NCBI RefSeq assembly: GCF_003946395.1
Contig: NZ_RHNZ01000005.1
Location: forward strand, 124,001 to 188,000
Direction of reading: 5' to 3'
DNA length: 64,000 nucleotides
Origin: Levilactobacillus fuyuanensis
Lineage (GTDB): Bacteria > Bacillota > Bacilli > Lactobacillales > Lactobacillaceae
Shown one piece after another: positions 53,508-61,370 of the stretch; position 1 is the first letter of the stretch, and every line of letters begins with the position of its first letter. The position numbers and the translations under genes were made by a program. Below the pieces are notes generated by a model. That model was given only the letters and a program-made list of their open reading frames with translations. It did no database searches and was not told where the DNA came from.

Positions 53508-53554
53508 AAACAAAATCAGTCTTACCGCGTTTAAGTGACGGTAAGGCTGATTTC
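53508..53554 (-). terminator. Minus-strand terminator without an evident gene
   Basis: AAATCAGTCTTACCG / CGGTAAGGCTGATTT; the minus strand runs into TTTTGTTTTTTT. No minus-strand gene lies upstream of it (53555-53900), so it may end a small RNA or serve as a plus-strand backup. Confidence 0.6.
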
Positions 53555-53752
53555 GCATTTAAAGTTGAGGAAGCTAGTTGACTAGGGCTAACTTCACAAG
53601 TACATAATAACACGGATATTTGAGAAAAGCTACCTAAATGGAAAACTTTATTATTTTGTCACATAAGGTATTAACAGGCCTAACTGGTGTTGGTAAATGG
53701 CGATTTGTTAGATGAACTAGTTTACTGAATAACATAATTTCGCCGATAAACC

Positions 53753-53767
53753 GTATACTAAGTATAC
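53753..53767. promoter_or_regulatory. Palindrome of unknown role
   Basis: GTATACTAAGTATAC, symmetric except for the central base. In the middle of gap 53315-53960, between the minus-strand terminator and the SOS promoter; it might be an operator for the unseen minus-strand transcript. Confidence 0.3.
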
Positions 53768-53903
53768 CGGAAAAAGATGCGATTGGTTTCGAACTTAAGT
53801 GGCTAGAAGAGGTCACGTTTGCCAGAAGAAATTTTTAAGTAAGACTGCTAACGGCGGTGAGGCTAGCGTCGGCTGTCATCAGTTAAACTTTTAAAAATCA
53901 AGC

Positions 53904-53932
53904 TTGCATTGTCGAACAAATGTTCGTATAAT
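53904..53932 (+). promoter_or_regulatory. SOS promoter with LexA box
   Basis: -35 TTGCAT (53904-53909), 17 bases, -10 TATAAT (53927-53932); the spacer holds CGAACAAATGTTCG (53913-53926), a full match to the Gram-positive LexA box. Confidence 0.92.
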
Positions 53933-53960
53933 AAGAACATCAGCAAAGGGGGTCGCGGTG

Positions 53961-55259
53961 ATGGATTATGGAAATGAACCACATGGCATGTTTTTCATGA
54001 TTGATAATAAGTCCTTTTACGCCAGCGTCGAGAGCGACGCGCGGGGACTGAATCCATTGCGTTCAGTGATTGTGGTGATGTCCGAGGCCGACAACACGGG
54101 AAGTGGTCTGGTGTTGGCCGCTTCGCCGATGGCCAAGAAACTCTTCGGTATCAGCAACGTATCACGCCAATATGAAGTTCCCGACGACCCCCGAATTCTG
54201 GTCGTCCCGCCGCGGATGAATCTGTACATTCAGGAGAACTTGAAGATCAATAAAATTTTCCGGGAGTATGTGGCCGATAATGACCTGTTTCCATACTCAA
54301 TCGACGAATCTATCCTGGATATGACCAAGTCCTGGCGCCTATTTGGACCGACCCCCGAGATTGTGGCCCGGCGAATTCAACTGCGGATTCGCCGCGAGCT
54401 GGGACTCTACACGACCGTGGGTATCGGTGAAAATCCGGTACAGGCCAAGCTGGCCCTGGACTTGCAGGCGAAGCATGACCGGGAACTCATCGGCCGGCTG
54501 ACTTACGAGACCTTTCCAGAGAAAATATGGCCAATCACCAACCTCGAGAAGGTGTGGAGCATTGGCCATCGCACGGCCGCTCATCTGCAGCGACTGGGCA
54601 TCCATAGCATGCGTGACTTGGCGATGGTCAACCCTTATGAGTTGCGCGCGGAGATGGGAATGATTGGTGCCCAGCTGTTTGCTTTGGCCTGGGGGATCGA
54701 TCGCAGTCACCTGCACGAGCTTCGACCGGCCAAGGAGAAGAGCTGGAGCAATTCACAGGTCTTACCACGCGACTATAAAGTGCAGCAAGAGATTGAGCTG
54801 GTGATCCGGGAGATCGGCCAGCAGACCACGTCGCGGATGCGCCATCATCGACAACAAGCTGGTTGCGTCAGTTTGTCTGTTGGTTTTGCCCGTGCGGGTG
54901 AAGCGGACGATGGGCGCAGTGGGTTCCACCACAGCTGTCGCATCGACCCGACCGATAATGCCCAGACGATTTGTGCCACGTTGATACGGCTCTTCCGTCA
55001 GCATTGGGAAGGCCAGTCCATTCGCAACATCGGTGTGGGATTATCGCGGTTGAATACAAGCCGTGGCTTGCAACTCGATATTTTTCAAGATCCCCACCGG
55101 CAGATTAAGGATGAACGCTTCGACCGGGTCATTGACGAACTTCGGGATAAGTTCGGCAAGACCGCGGTCATTCCAGCCAGCAGTCTAATGCCTGGGGGCA
55201 CGATGCTCCGGCGGGCTGCATTGGTTGGCGGTCACAATGGAGGGAATAGTTTTGATTGA
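53961..55259 (+). CDS. Y-family DNA polymerase (UmuC/UvrX type)
   Basis: Error-prone translesion polymerase of 432 residues. The metal Asp is in MIDNKSFYASVES, and the second pair is in YSIDESILDMT; a HhH region (about 205-235) and little-finger domain (about 255-370) follow. It belongs to the Gram-positive UvrX/UmuC group, not DinB. RBS AAAGGGGG eight bases before ATG 53961. A perfect LexA box in the promoter shows SOS control. The next two genes follow directly. Confidence 0.9.
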   Translation: MDYGNEPHGMFFMIDNKSFYASVESDARGLNPLRSVIVVMSEADNTGSGLVLAASPMAKKLFGISNVSRQYEVPDDPRILVVPPRMNLYIQENLKINKIFREYVADNDLFPYSIDESILDMTKSWRLFGPTPEIVARRIQLRIRRELGLYTTVGIGENPVQAKLALDLQAKHDRELIGRLTYETFPEKIWPITNLEKVWSIGHRTAAHLQRLGIHSMRDLAMVNPYELRAEMGMIGAQLFALAWGIDRSHLHELRPAKEKSWSNSQVLPRDYKVQQEIELVIREIGQQTTSRMRHHRQQAGCVSLSVGFARAGEADDGRSGFHHSCRIDPTDNAQTICATLIRLFRQHWEGQSIRNIGVGLSRLNTSRGLQLDIFQDPHRQIKDERFDRVIDELRDKFGKTAVIPASSLMPGGTMLRRAALVGGHNGGNSFD

Positions 55260-55560
55260 TGTGCAGAAGGAAGCCGACTTGATCTTTACGCGAGCAGACA
55301 AGCTGTTTGCAGCGCAGTGGCACTGTCAGTATCGCATTGATGTGGTGCATGACCAGTACGCCCAGACAACCAATTTCTTCATGGATATTCAGCGGAAGGG
55401 CCACCGTGAGCGGTCCATTCCACTACACACGATTCAAACGACTGACCTCGAAATCCTGGAACAAGTCATTGGGGCACTCAAGGCACAGACCCAGCTGTCC
55501 CTGAACTTTATTAACTTTGGGCACGTGCGCTGGCCGGAGAGCCAACGCTGGGTGCACTAG
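55252..55560 (+). CDS. Hypothetical protein in the SOS operon
   Basis: 102-residue unrecognised cytoplasmic protein (MIDVQKEADLIFTRADKLFA...). TTG at 55252 is chosen for GGAGGG eight bases upstream and overlaps the polymerase gene by eight bases, indicating translational coupling. Its place between UvrX-type polymerase and a YolD-like gene suggests a role with the polymerase. Confidence 0.7.
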   Translation: MIDVQKEADLIFTRADKLFAAQWHCQYRIDVVHDQYAQTTNFFMDIQRKGHRERSIPLHTIQTTDLEILEQVIGALKAQTQLSLNFINFGHVRWPESQRWVH

Positions 55561-55573
55561 GAAGTTATGGGTC

Positions 55574-55957
55574 ATGATCTTACACCAGGCCCCTGATGAT
55601 AAGTTGGCAACTGAATTCTTCCACCGCGACTATCACGACCGGGGGATGCTGAAGTGGGGCGGCTTTTACCTGTCCGACCATACGAGCGCCTTGGCTAAAA
55701 TGCACGCCGCCGAGCGGGTTGAACACGCCCAGCCGCAACAACCGCTGACAGAGATCAGTCGGGAGTTGGCGGCCGCTTGGCATGCACAACAACCGGTCCA
55801 CTTGCAGCTGAATATTTTGGATGACGACCAGGTCCTAACGACGGTGGACGGGATCGTTGCCGGCGTTAACGAAGACCAAATCGTTCTCCAATTAGCGAGC
55901 GACCACTTCCGCTACTTGACGTTGGCTGAAATTCGTTGGGTGGCGTGGGCACAGTAG
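55574..55957 (+). CDS. YolD-like protein
   Basis: 127 residues with the YolD core DRGMLKWGGFYLSDHTSAL (about 23-41) and a C-terminal strand-rich half (VDGIVAGVNEDQIVLQLA). YolD-like genes commonly accompany UvrX/UmuC polymerases in Gram-positive bacteria and are thought to play an accessory role like UmuD. The ATG is 13 bases after the previous stop. Confidence 0.7.
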   Translation: MILHQAPDDKLATEFFHRDYHDRGMLKWGGFYLSDHTSALAKMHAAERVEHAQPQQPLTEISRELAAAWHAQQPVHLQLNILDDDQVLTTVDGIVAGVNEDQIVLQLASDHFRYLTLAEIRWVAWAQ

Positions 55958-56045
55958 ACGGACCAGCATTCACGACAGCTAACTAATGGATGGGATAGGC
56001 TGATGGTTAACCAACTTAATGTATTGATATGATAAGTGTCGCAAT

Positions 56046-56117
56046 TTTAAACGCTTTCATGTATGATAGGCAGTGAAAAATGGCCCCCAGATAATTAATT
56101 ATCTGAGGACCGTTTGG
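56046..56117 (+). promoter_or_regulatory. Promoter-like segment followed by a hairpin
   Basis: TTTAAACGCTTTCA resembles a cre; TATGAT follows at 56063 and 25 bases later the hairpin CCCCAGATAATTAATTATCTGAGG with a weak T tail. A similar segment (GATAAAGGTCGCTATTTTAA) is repeated at about 56190. GGGTTGGGG/CCCAACCC at about 56224 is a further hairpin. No gene in gap 55958-56306. Confidence 0.35.
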
Positions 56118-56306
56118 TTCTAATGATTGTGAAGCTGGATGAACAACCGACTGGACTGCTCAGACCGTTAGTCAGTAAGCCCATGGGTACGATAAAGGTC
56201 GCTATTTTAAGCAAACTCCTGTAGGGTTGGGGATAACCCAACCCGTTACCGGCCATTTACCTAGCGATGCGTTATGATAAGGGTAAAACGCTAGGAGGTC
56301 ACGCAC

Positions 56307-56690
56307 ATGGACTTTATTGATTTAACGCCGATTGCCCTCAGTCACACGCCACTGGGAACCCGTTCCCAATTGCCCAAGCAACACGATTGGCAATTGGACT
56401 GGGTGACCCTGGCGGCCCTGATTCGTGATAATCACGATGTTATGGCGGTAGTGCAGGCGGGGCTGGCCGAGGATTGGCTGAATACGCAAGGCACCATTTG
56501 GGATGAGCAACAGGGATACTACCGTTACCCTAATGATCCCCGAGAACCCGACGATACCGTTTTCTGGGCGGCATCGACGTGGGCCACGCCGGCAATTCTG
56601 GTCACGTTTCATAACGAACTGACCAAGGCGTTTGCCTGTTACACGGTCGGTCGTGATCCGGACTTTCACTATTTAGGCAGATTGCAGTAA
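56307..56690 (+). CDS. Hypothetical protein
   Basis: 127-residue soluble protein without recognised domain, rich in Trp, Asp and His (MDFIDLTPIALSHTPLG...). Strong ribosome site (CTAGGAGG). It is followed after 27 bases by a small membrane protein gene and a terminator, so they form a two-gene operon. Confidence 0.65.
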   Translation: MDFIDLTPIALSHTPLGTRSQLPKQHDWQLDWVTLAALIRDNHDVMAVVQAGLAEDWLNTQGTIWDEQQGYYRYPNDPREPDDTVFWAASTWATPAILVTFHNELTKAFACYTVGRDPDFHYLGRLQ

Positions 56691-56717
56691 CTCTGGACCC
56701 GTGAAAGGAGAACCATC

Positions 56718-56843
56718 ATGAAATTAGTCGACGGACCCCACCTCACCTTACGCCTGGAGCGCACACCGCGCCGGGGGAAGTACGAGGCTGGCATTGGCCT
56801 AGCCGTCTTATTGATGATTGGTGTTATTTTCGCACTATTGTAG
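56718..56843 (+). CDS. Small membrane protein (41 residues)
   Basis: 41-residue frame starting MKLVDGPHLTLRLERTPRRG and ending in one hydrophobic helix (about residues 25-41). AAAGGAG lies seven bases before the ATG; a terminator follows. Basic head plus helix would give an inside-N topology. It is probably co-transcribed with the 56307 gene. Function unknown. Confidence 0.65.
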   Translation: MKLVDGPHLTLRLERTPRRGKYEAGIGLAVLLMIGVIFALL

Positions 56844-56873
56844 CCCAATTTTTACCGATAGAAGTTAGCAAAG

Positions 56874-56910
56874 GGAACGTCAGCGCCGGGCAGGCGTCGA
56901 TGTTCCCTTT
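56874..56910 (+). terminator. Terminator after the small membrane protein gene
   Basis: GGGAACGTCAGCGCC / GGCGTCGATGTTCCC stem with TTT. Confidence 0.8.
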
Positions 56911-56925
56911 GTTGGAGATTGAGTT

Positions 56926-57003
56926 ATGGTAGTTATTCCAGGCGGAACCGATCAAAGTGCCGGTCCGTCTCGGGGCCAGTATAACATTGTGGAACAAGTT
57001 TGA
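56926..57003 (+). CDS. Possible 25-residue peptide, YjzC-like start
   Basis: Frame beginning MVVIPGGTDQSAGPSRGQYN, with GGAG nine bases before the ATG. The PGT-D...GQY pattern recalls YjzC/YhdX-type small proteins, but it stops early after VEQV. It may be a truncated copy or chance. Confidence 0.3.
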   Translation: MVVIPGGTDQSAGPSRGQYNIVEQV

Positions 57004-57102
57004 GCAGTATTTGTGTTGAGAAAAAGAGTGGATTGTCGCAATCAGTAAAAATATTCGGTCACATTTTACGGAGTTAAGTCATGTAACCTAAAAACTCCGG
57101 AA

Positions 57103-57711
57103 ATGATGGTGCTGATGGATAATCTTGTGATAATTGAAGAAGTGGCAATTGCACTCAAAGACATGTATGATGCGTTTAGCATTGAATTCTATACTGATTT
57201 GGGACAGGAAAACCTGAAAAACCTGAAACATGTGGAAATTGGTGAAAATGAGAATTGGTGCCAGGTGGAACCACTGGTTAGACAATATGTTCATTTCTTA
57301 AGAAAATTGGATATTTTACAGTTAAATCAGCTTGAGTATGATTTGAATTTTCAGTATCGAATTAAAGCAGTCACAGGTGTCTCTACCAAAATTGCTTATA
57401 ATTATGGCAAACATCGCTACGTTTCAAAGATTATAAATGATCTATTTGGTGCTCGAATTGTTTTAAGTGGAATTGAGGCGCAGCAGGAGAGATTAGATAG
57501 GCTGCTACAAAGATTAAAAGATGGCCAAGTAATTTCTAGATATTACACGCGTCATGATGGTAAGTATCATGCCACACATTGTTATTTTCAGAGTGACAAT
57601 CGTTATTTCCCCTGGGAACTTCAAATCTGGGATAAAAATCGAGAACTTAAGAATTATAGTGAACATGTGCGACATGAGAAGGAACGTCACATGCAGGAAG
57701 GAATTGACTGA
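57103..57711 (+). CDS. RelA/SpoT-domain nucleotidyltransferase-like protein
   Basis: 202 residues with the small alarmone synthetase fold: RIKAVTGVSTKIA (Arg86/Lys88), YVSKIINDLFGARIVL (Asp113, Arg118), DGKYHATHCYF (the GYxSxH-like motif, 153-162) and WELQIWD (Glu172, Gln174). N-terminal 80 residues are an extra helical part. It differs from housekeeping RelQ/RelP in these motifs and is next to a small partner gene (57714). That arrangement is known for toxic synthetases (toxSAS) that modify tRNA or nucleotides. The region is more AT-rich than its surroundings, a sign of acquisition. No clear ribosome site; ATG 57103 or 57115. Confidence 0.7.
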   Translation: MMVLMDNLVIIEEVAIALKDMYDAFSIEFYTDLGQENLKNLKHVEIGENENWCQVEPLVRQYVHFLRKLDILQLNQLEYDLNFQYRIKAVTGVSTKIAYNYGKHRYVSKIINDLFGARIVLSGIEAQQERLDRLLQRLKDGQVISRYYTRHDGKYHATHCYFQSDNRYFPWELQIWDKNRELKNYSEHVRHEKERHMQEGID

Positions 57712-57713
57712 GG

Positions 57714-58004
57714 ATGTACAAATACTTTCATTTAATTGTTATTTCACAATTTGGAAATCAGGCCTTGGCCTATCACTACGCGAGTCTCGAGTCTGAGGCA
57801 GTGAGTACACGTTGGGACACATTAATGGAAAAATCTAAGGTACAGGGTCCAGTGTACAGTTTGCACATGGTAAAGTCGGCTAGTCCTGATTTTAAGGGTA
57901 TTCAGGAACGTGACCCTTATTTTCAAAAATTCGAAGTCTTTGAAGATCTCGACGAATTCCTCGATACGGTCTACCACCTCGCTCAAAAAACTAACGCTAT
58001 CTAA
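57714..58004 (+). CDS. Small partner of the RelA/SpoT-domain gene
   Basis: 96-residue unrecognised protein (MYKYFHLIVISQFGNQALAY...), starting two bases after the preceding stop, with GAGG inside that junction. No domain assigned. Its last third is acidic (FEVFEDLDEFLDTVYHL). If the first gene is a toxin, this would be the antitoxin candidate. Alternatively it is a subunit or an effector. Confidence 0.6.
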   Translation: MYKYFHLIVISQFGNQALAYHYASLESEAVSTRWDTLMEKSKVQGPVYSLHMVKSASPDFKGIQERDPYFQKFEVFEDLDEFLDTVYHLAQKTNAI

Positions 58005-58010
58005 GACCCA

Positions 58011-58062
58011 CAAAAGCCAGTGTCTCCACGACTTAACCGTCGCACGGACACTGGCTTTTTAA
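58011..58062. terminator. Bidirectional terminator at 58.0 kb
   Basis: AAAAGCCAGTGTC / GACACTGGCTTTT stem; serves the convergent genes on both sides. Confidence 0.88.
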
Positions 58063-58071
58063 GTTGAAAAT

Positions 58072-59175
58072 TTAGAATTTATTGTTGGTTGCTTGCATCA
58101 GTTCGGCACCCTTGTTGACTAACAGGTAGCTGGCGCCGTTCTTGGCGAATTGAATCCCTTCGAACTCACGCTTACCGCTGAAGTTAGACCCTTCAACTTG
58201 GCTGGCCTTGAGCTTGCCCAGCTTGGAAGCGGGGACGGATGAGATACTGCTGTCGGAGACGAAGTACAGCCGGTTACGCTTGGCGTTGTAGGCCATTGAC
58301 TGTGGCTTGGTCCCGGGACGGTTGCGCAGACCCTGCATCACCAAGTGGAACTTGACGGACTTGCTGCCAATCTTTCCCTTGTAGATCTTGACAGCACCCT
58401 TAGGCGCCCACCCCCCATTGGAGTATGTAAAGAAGTAGGCATTCCCGTTCTTATCAAACGTCAGGTTAGAGCCCATCGTGACGGTACTCTTCAGCTTAAA
58501 GTTAATCTTAGTAATTGGCTTCAAGCTGCTAGTGCTGACCCGTTGCACGTTGGTGTTAACAGCGACCGGCTTACCGATGAACCAGAGTTGGCCGTTCTTG
58601 GGGTTCATTGCCAAAGATTGACCATGGCCCGTGTTAAAGGTGGGACCAACCTTGACGTACTTCATGATCTGCTTGTCTTTGCTGGTCATCTTGCCCACAG
58701 AGTGGTCGTAAGAAGCCCGACGTAAGGCATCCATGTGACTGCTGCTGACGCCGAATTTACTACGGAGTTGGCCCAGGTTGTACTTAACGATCCAGCCCCG
58801 GTTACTCCCGTTCTTCGTGATCAGTTCGTACAGCGTGTTGCCATCCTTAGACATGGCTTCGGCTTGAGGATTGCCCCAGTCGGCGGACGTCTTGTAGGTT
58901 ACTGGCAAGAAGACGTTGGACTTGAAAGTGGCTTTCTTCCCCTTAGTCGTGGTGATGCTGGTTGGCTTGGTCTGGAAGATGTTGCTGTAGCTGGTCTTAA
59001 ACGAGTAGCGCTTAACGAATAAGTTCTTGTTTGCGACCGTCTTATACTTCTTGACGTTGTAGTTTGCCAACGCGTTACCCTTTTGATTATACGTCTTGGC
59101 CTGTGCCAGCGTGGTCGACCCGCCAAATAATAGGGCGGCCGCAGCGACAGTGGTCAATAGAACTGCTTTCTTCAT
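58072..59175 (-). CDS. Secreted hypothetical protein, possibly beta-propeller
   Basis: 367-residue exported protein. Signal peptide MKKAVLLTTVAAAALLFGG with cleavage near LAQAKT. The rest is basic with repeated strand patterns (SLAMNPKNGQLWFIG, NLTFDKNGNAYFFTY, SMAYNAKRNRLYFVSD, GIQFAKNGASYLLVN) that look like blades of a beta-propeller of the NHL/SMP type. AGGAGGAG precedes ATG 59175; the longer frame has no ribosome site. Role unknown; common in lactobacilli. Confidence 0.75.
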   Translation of the reverse strand: MKKAVLLTTVAAAALLFGGSTTLAQAKTYNQKGNALANYNVKKYKTVANKNLFVKRYSFKTSYSNIFQTKPTSITTTKGKKATFKSNVFLPVTYKTSADWGNPQAEAMSKDGNTLYELITKNGSNRGWIVKYNLGQLRSKFGVSSSHMDALRRASYDHSVGKMTSKDKQIMKYVKVGPTFNTGHGQSLAMNPKNGQLWFIGKPVAVNTNVQRVSTSSLKPITKINFKLKSTVTMGSNLTFDKNGNAYFFTYSNGGWAPKGAVKIYKGKIGSKSVKFHLVMQGLRNRPGTKPQSMAYNAKRNRLYFVSDSSISSVPASKLGKLKASQVEGSNFSGKREFEGIQFAKNGASYLLVNKGAELMQATNNKF

Positions 59176-59603
59176 ATATCCGAATCTCCTCCTGAAATTG
59201 CGCGCCTGGTGGGGGGCTATAGTAGCTGAACGATGGTGCGCACCGTCACTTGACGAATGCGCTTTCAATCGAACCGGTCACACCAACCCAAAACCTTCTA
59301 GGCACACTAAATTCGTATCACATAACTATTTATACCACAAAATAATCAGTGTGAGGGGACGAAACCCGAAATTTATTTTCGACTCAAATCGAAAAAATCG
59401 CCCTGGTTCCCGAAATAACGGGCCGGAGCGTCGATCACGTCCTATCAGCTTTTTGGCCTTTTTTTCGATAAATTGTGTAAAATTACCCCGAATTTTCCAC
59501 CTGTTTTGCGAAATAATCCGCATTAGGCGTTGTCACTAAACTCCGGTAAAGTGGGGGCTGACCATAGCGCTATGGATCACCACAAGTGAAGGGATGATCC
59601 ATA
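59176..59603. other. Intergenic region upstream of the sigma factor
   Basis: No gene seen. AT-rich with a few GC-rich patches; no clear promoter could be fixed for the plus-strand sigma gene. Confidence 0.5.
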
Positions 59604-60164
59604 TTGACCACAGATAACGCCGCCGCGTACCGCTTCTTGTATACCGGCGATCACGAAACTATTATTTACGCTGCCCTGAAACGCCTGCGATTGCGTCCGG
59701 ATCAGGACGATTACGAAGACTACCTGCAGGAGGCCCGGCTGTACTTTCCCCAGGCCTACGCAGACTTTCCCGGTGACCCAGATAGTCAGCCACACCAGCT
59801 ATTGGCGTTTGCCCAGCAGGCGCTGGTCTGGCACGTGGGTAATCAGCTACGAAACAATCGCCGCCAGGATATTCCCATGGAGCCGGGGGACCACACGCCG
59901 ATCATTGACGAACTGGCCAGTGACGAGGATATTCTGAACGCCATTGGCCTCAACGACTTTCGGACGTACCTCATCAAGTTGATCGGTGGTGCGGGGAATA
60001 CCGGTGAATGGCGGTTTCTAGTCGGCACCCTGATCGATCAGCTCACGCCAGAGGAGATTGCCGCCAAATATGGTGTTGGCCGGGCAACCGTCTTCCGGTG
60101 GCGGCGATCATTACTGCGTCGACTCGTCCATCATTTAGCACCGCCAGAAAGTTTTTTGGAATAA
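59604..60164 (+). CDS. comX: ComX/SigH-like alternative sigma factor
   Basis: 186 residues of a sigma-70 family factor with region 2-like helices (about 20-85) and a region 4 helix-turn-helix near the end (LTPEEIAAKYGVGRATVFRWRRSLLRRL). Lactobacilli carry one such factor, usually named ComX or SigX, linked to competence genes. Starts at TTG 59604 after GAAGGGATG. Two small genes of the DUF1659 and DUF2922 families follow, a common arrangement. Gene symbol by analogy. Confidence 0.7.
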   Translation: MTTDNAAAYRFLYTGDHETIIYAALKRLRLRPDQDDYEDYLQEARLYFPQAYADFPGDPDSQPHQLLAFAQQALVWHVGNQLRNNRRQDIPMEPGDHTPIIDELASDEDILNAIGLNDFRTYLIKLIGGAGNTGEWRFLVGTLIDQLTPEEIAAKYGVGRATVFRWRRSLLRRLVHHLAPPESFLE

Positions 60165-60267
60165 TTTGAAAATAAGTGAGACTGATTTCCGATTTTTTAC
60201 ATTAGTAATAAGTGTAAGGGTTGGCCAGCCACTTATAAAATCTCGCACCACGGAAGGAGCACCACCC

Positions 60268-60465
60268 ATGCAAACAAATTGGAAGAAAACGACCATCACC
60301 TTTATCTTCGGCGCCACCGACGCCAAGCCCGTTAAGATCGTGCTACAGAATGCGGTCAACGCGCCAGCCGCCAAGCAAGTCGAAGATTTCGGGGCCATCC
60401 TCTCCGGTTTGACCGGCTTACCGTTCCGTACCGCCGTCGTGTCCAGTCAAAGCGCCGTCGCCTAA
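60268..60465 (+). CDS. DUF1659-type small protein
   Basis: 65 residues (MQTNWKKTTITFIFGATDAK...) resembling DUF1659 proteins. GGAAGGAG precedes ATG 60268; the longer frame from 60166 lacks one. Followed 33 bases later by a DUF2922 gene; the pair is common in Firmicutes, role unknown. Confidence 0.7.
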   Translation: MQTNWKKTTITFIFGATDAKPVKIVLQNAVNAPAAKQVEDFGAILSGLTGLPFRTAVVSSQSAVA

Positions 60466-60498
60466 GTCCCTCTCGCAGAATAGAAAGGAAGTCTCTCT

Positions 60499-60744
60499 AT
60501 GAAGACATTAGAATTGAGTTTTAAAGGTTCCGACAAACGCGTCAAACACCTGCGCCTCAAGTACGTCAACGCCGACCTCGCACCAGCGGAAGTCGAAACG
60601 TTGATGAAGCAAGTGGCGGCCGCTAAGTTATTCGCTAAGGGCGAGGTGGATCTGTACGCAGAACCTCTGCGTGCTGAAATCGTGGAAACGACCAAGACGG
60701 CCTTGGTGGGCGGACCACAACCCGTACCAGCACCCACTGTCTAG
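60499..60744 (+). CDS. DUF2922-type small protein
   Basis: 81 residues (MKTLELSFKGSDKRVKHLRL...) of the DUF2922 type. AAAGGAAG precedes the ATG. A terminator follows 40 bases later. Function unknown; partner of the previous gene. Confidence 0.75.
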   Translation: MKTLELSFKGSDKRVKHLRLKYVNADLAPAEVETLMKQVAAAKLFAKGEVDLYAEPLRAEIVETTKTALVGGPQPVPAPTV

Positions 60745-60781
60745 TCAGTATCAGTCGTAGTTAGTCACCTGTAACGCAACA

Positions 60782-60823
60782 TCCCGGCGGCTGCCACTTC
60801 CTTGTGAGGTGTGGTGGCCGTTT
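60782..60823 (+). terminator. Terminator after the DUF2922 gene
   Basis: CGGCTGCCAC / GTGGTGGCCG stem with TTT. Confidence 0.7.
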
Positions 60824-60958
60824 GGAGTACATAACGAGATACCGATTCACGATTTTAGTCAGCAATCAAATAAACAAACTGATTCATAGGTTTAGGGGTA
60901 ATTTGAATACTGACGATATTCAGGAGATATTGCTTGAGTTCCTCAGGAGTGAAGGTTA

Positions 60959-60982
60959 AACTGTTACTCACGAGTAACAGTT
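60959..60982. promoter_or_regulatory. Palindromic operator upstream of the TA operon
   Basis: Perfect 11-bp inverted repeat AACTGTTACTC-AC-GAGTAACAGTT, 20 bases before the toxin-like start. It is well placed for autorepression by the HTH protein of the operon. Confidence 0.8.
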
Positions 60983-61001
60983 CCGGAGTGGAGGAGAATT
61001 T

Positions 61002-61361
61002 TTGCAAGATGACAAGTTCAATGCTTCATTGGCAGTTGTTCGGCTCAGAGATTTCTATCAACAGGGGAAGCTGCAAGTTGTTTTGAATCGGAAGTCTAAA
61101 CTATTTTTAGACAAGACGGGACGATCGTATCGCATGGTTGTTAAGGATGCCATTGAATCATTGGAAACGAGTCAGTACTTTCGGGGACCTTCACCTGTGC
61201 ATCATCATGAAGAGGAAGATGTGACAGTTTACGAATTCTTGGTTATCTTGTACCAAGGCCATATGTACATTAAATTCTATATCTCAGCATTGGGTGCAGA
61301 GCTGCATTCATTTCATCCGGCAGAAAAGGCACCTGATCGAACTTTCTATAAATTTAAGTGA
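61002..61361 (+). CDS. MqsR-like toxin candidate
   Basis: 119 residues. The pattern KDAIESLETSQYFRGP...VYEFLVILYQGHMYIKFYI...SFHPA is like the MqsR/RelE-type ribonuclease toxins, where a similar helix-then-strand order ends in an IKxxI strand. TTG 61002 with GGAGGAG. The HTH partner starts nine bases after its stop. The toxin-before-antitoxin order is that of mqsRA. Family match is by eye. Confidence 0.6.
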   Translation: MQDDKFNASLAVVRLRDFYQQGKLQVVLNRKSKLFLDKTGRSYRMVVKDAIESLETSQYFRGPSPVHHHEEEDVTVYEFLVILYQGHMYIKFYISALGAELHSFHPAEKAPDRTFYKFK

Positions 61362-61370
61362 GGGGATAAA

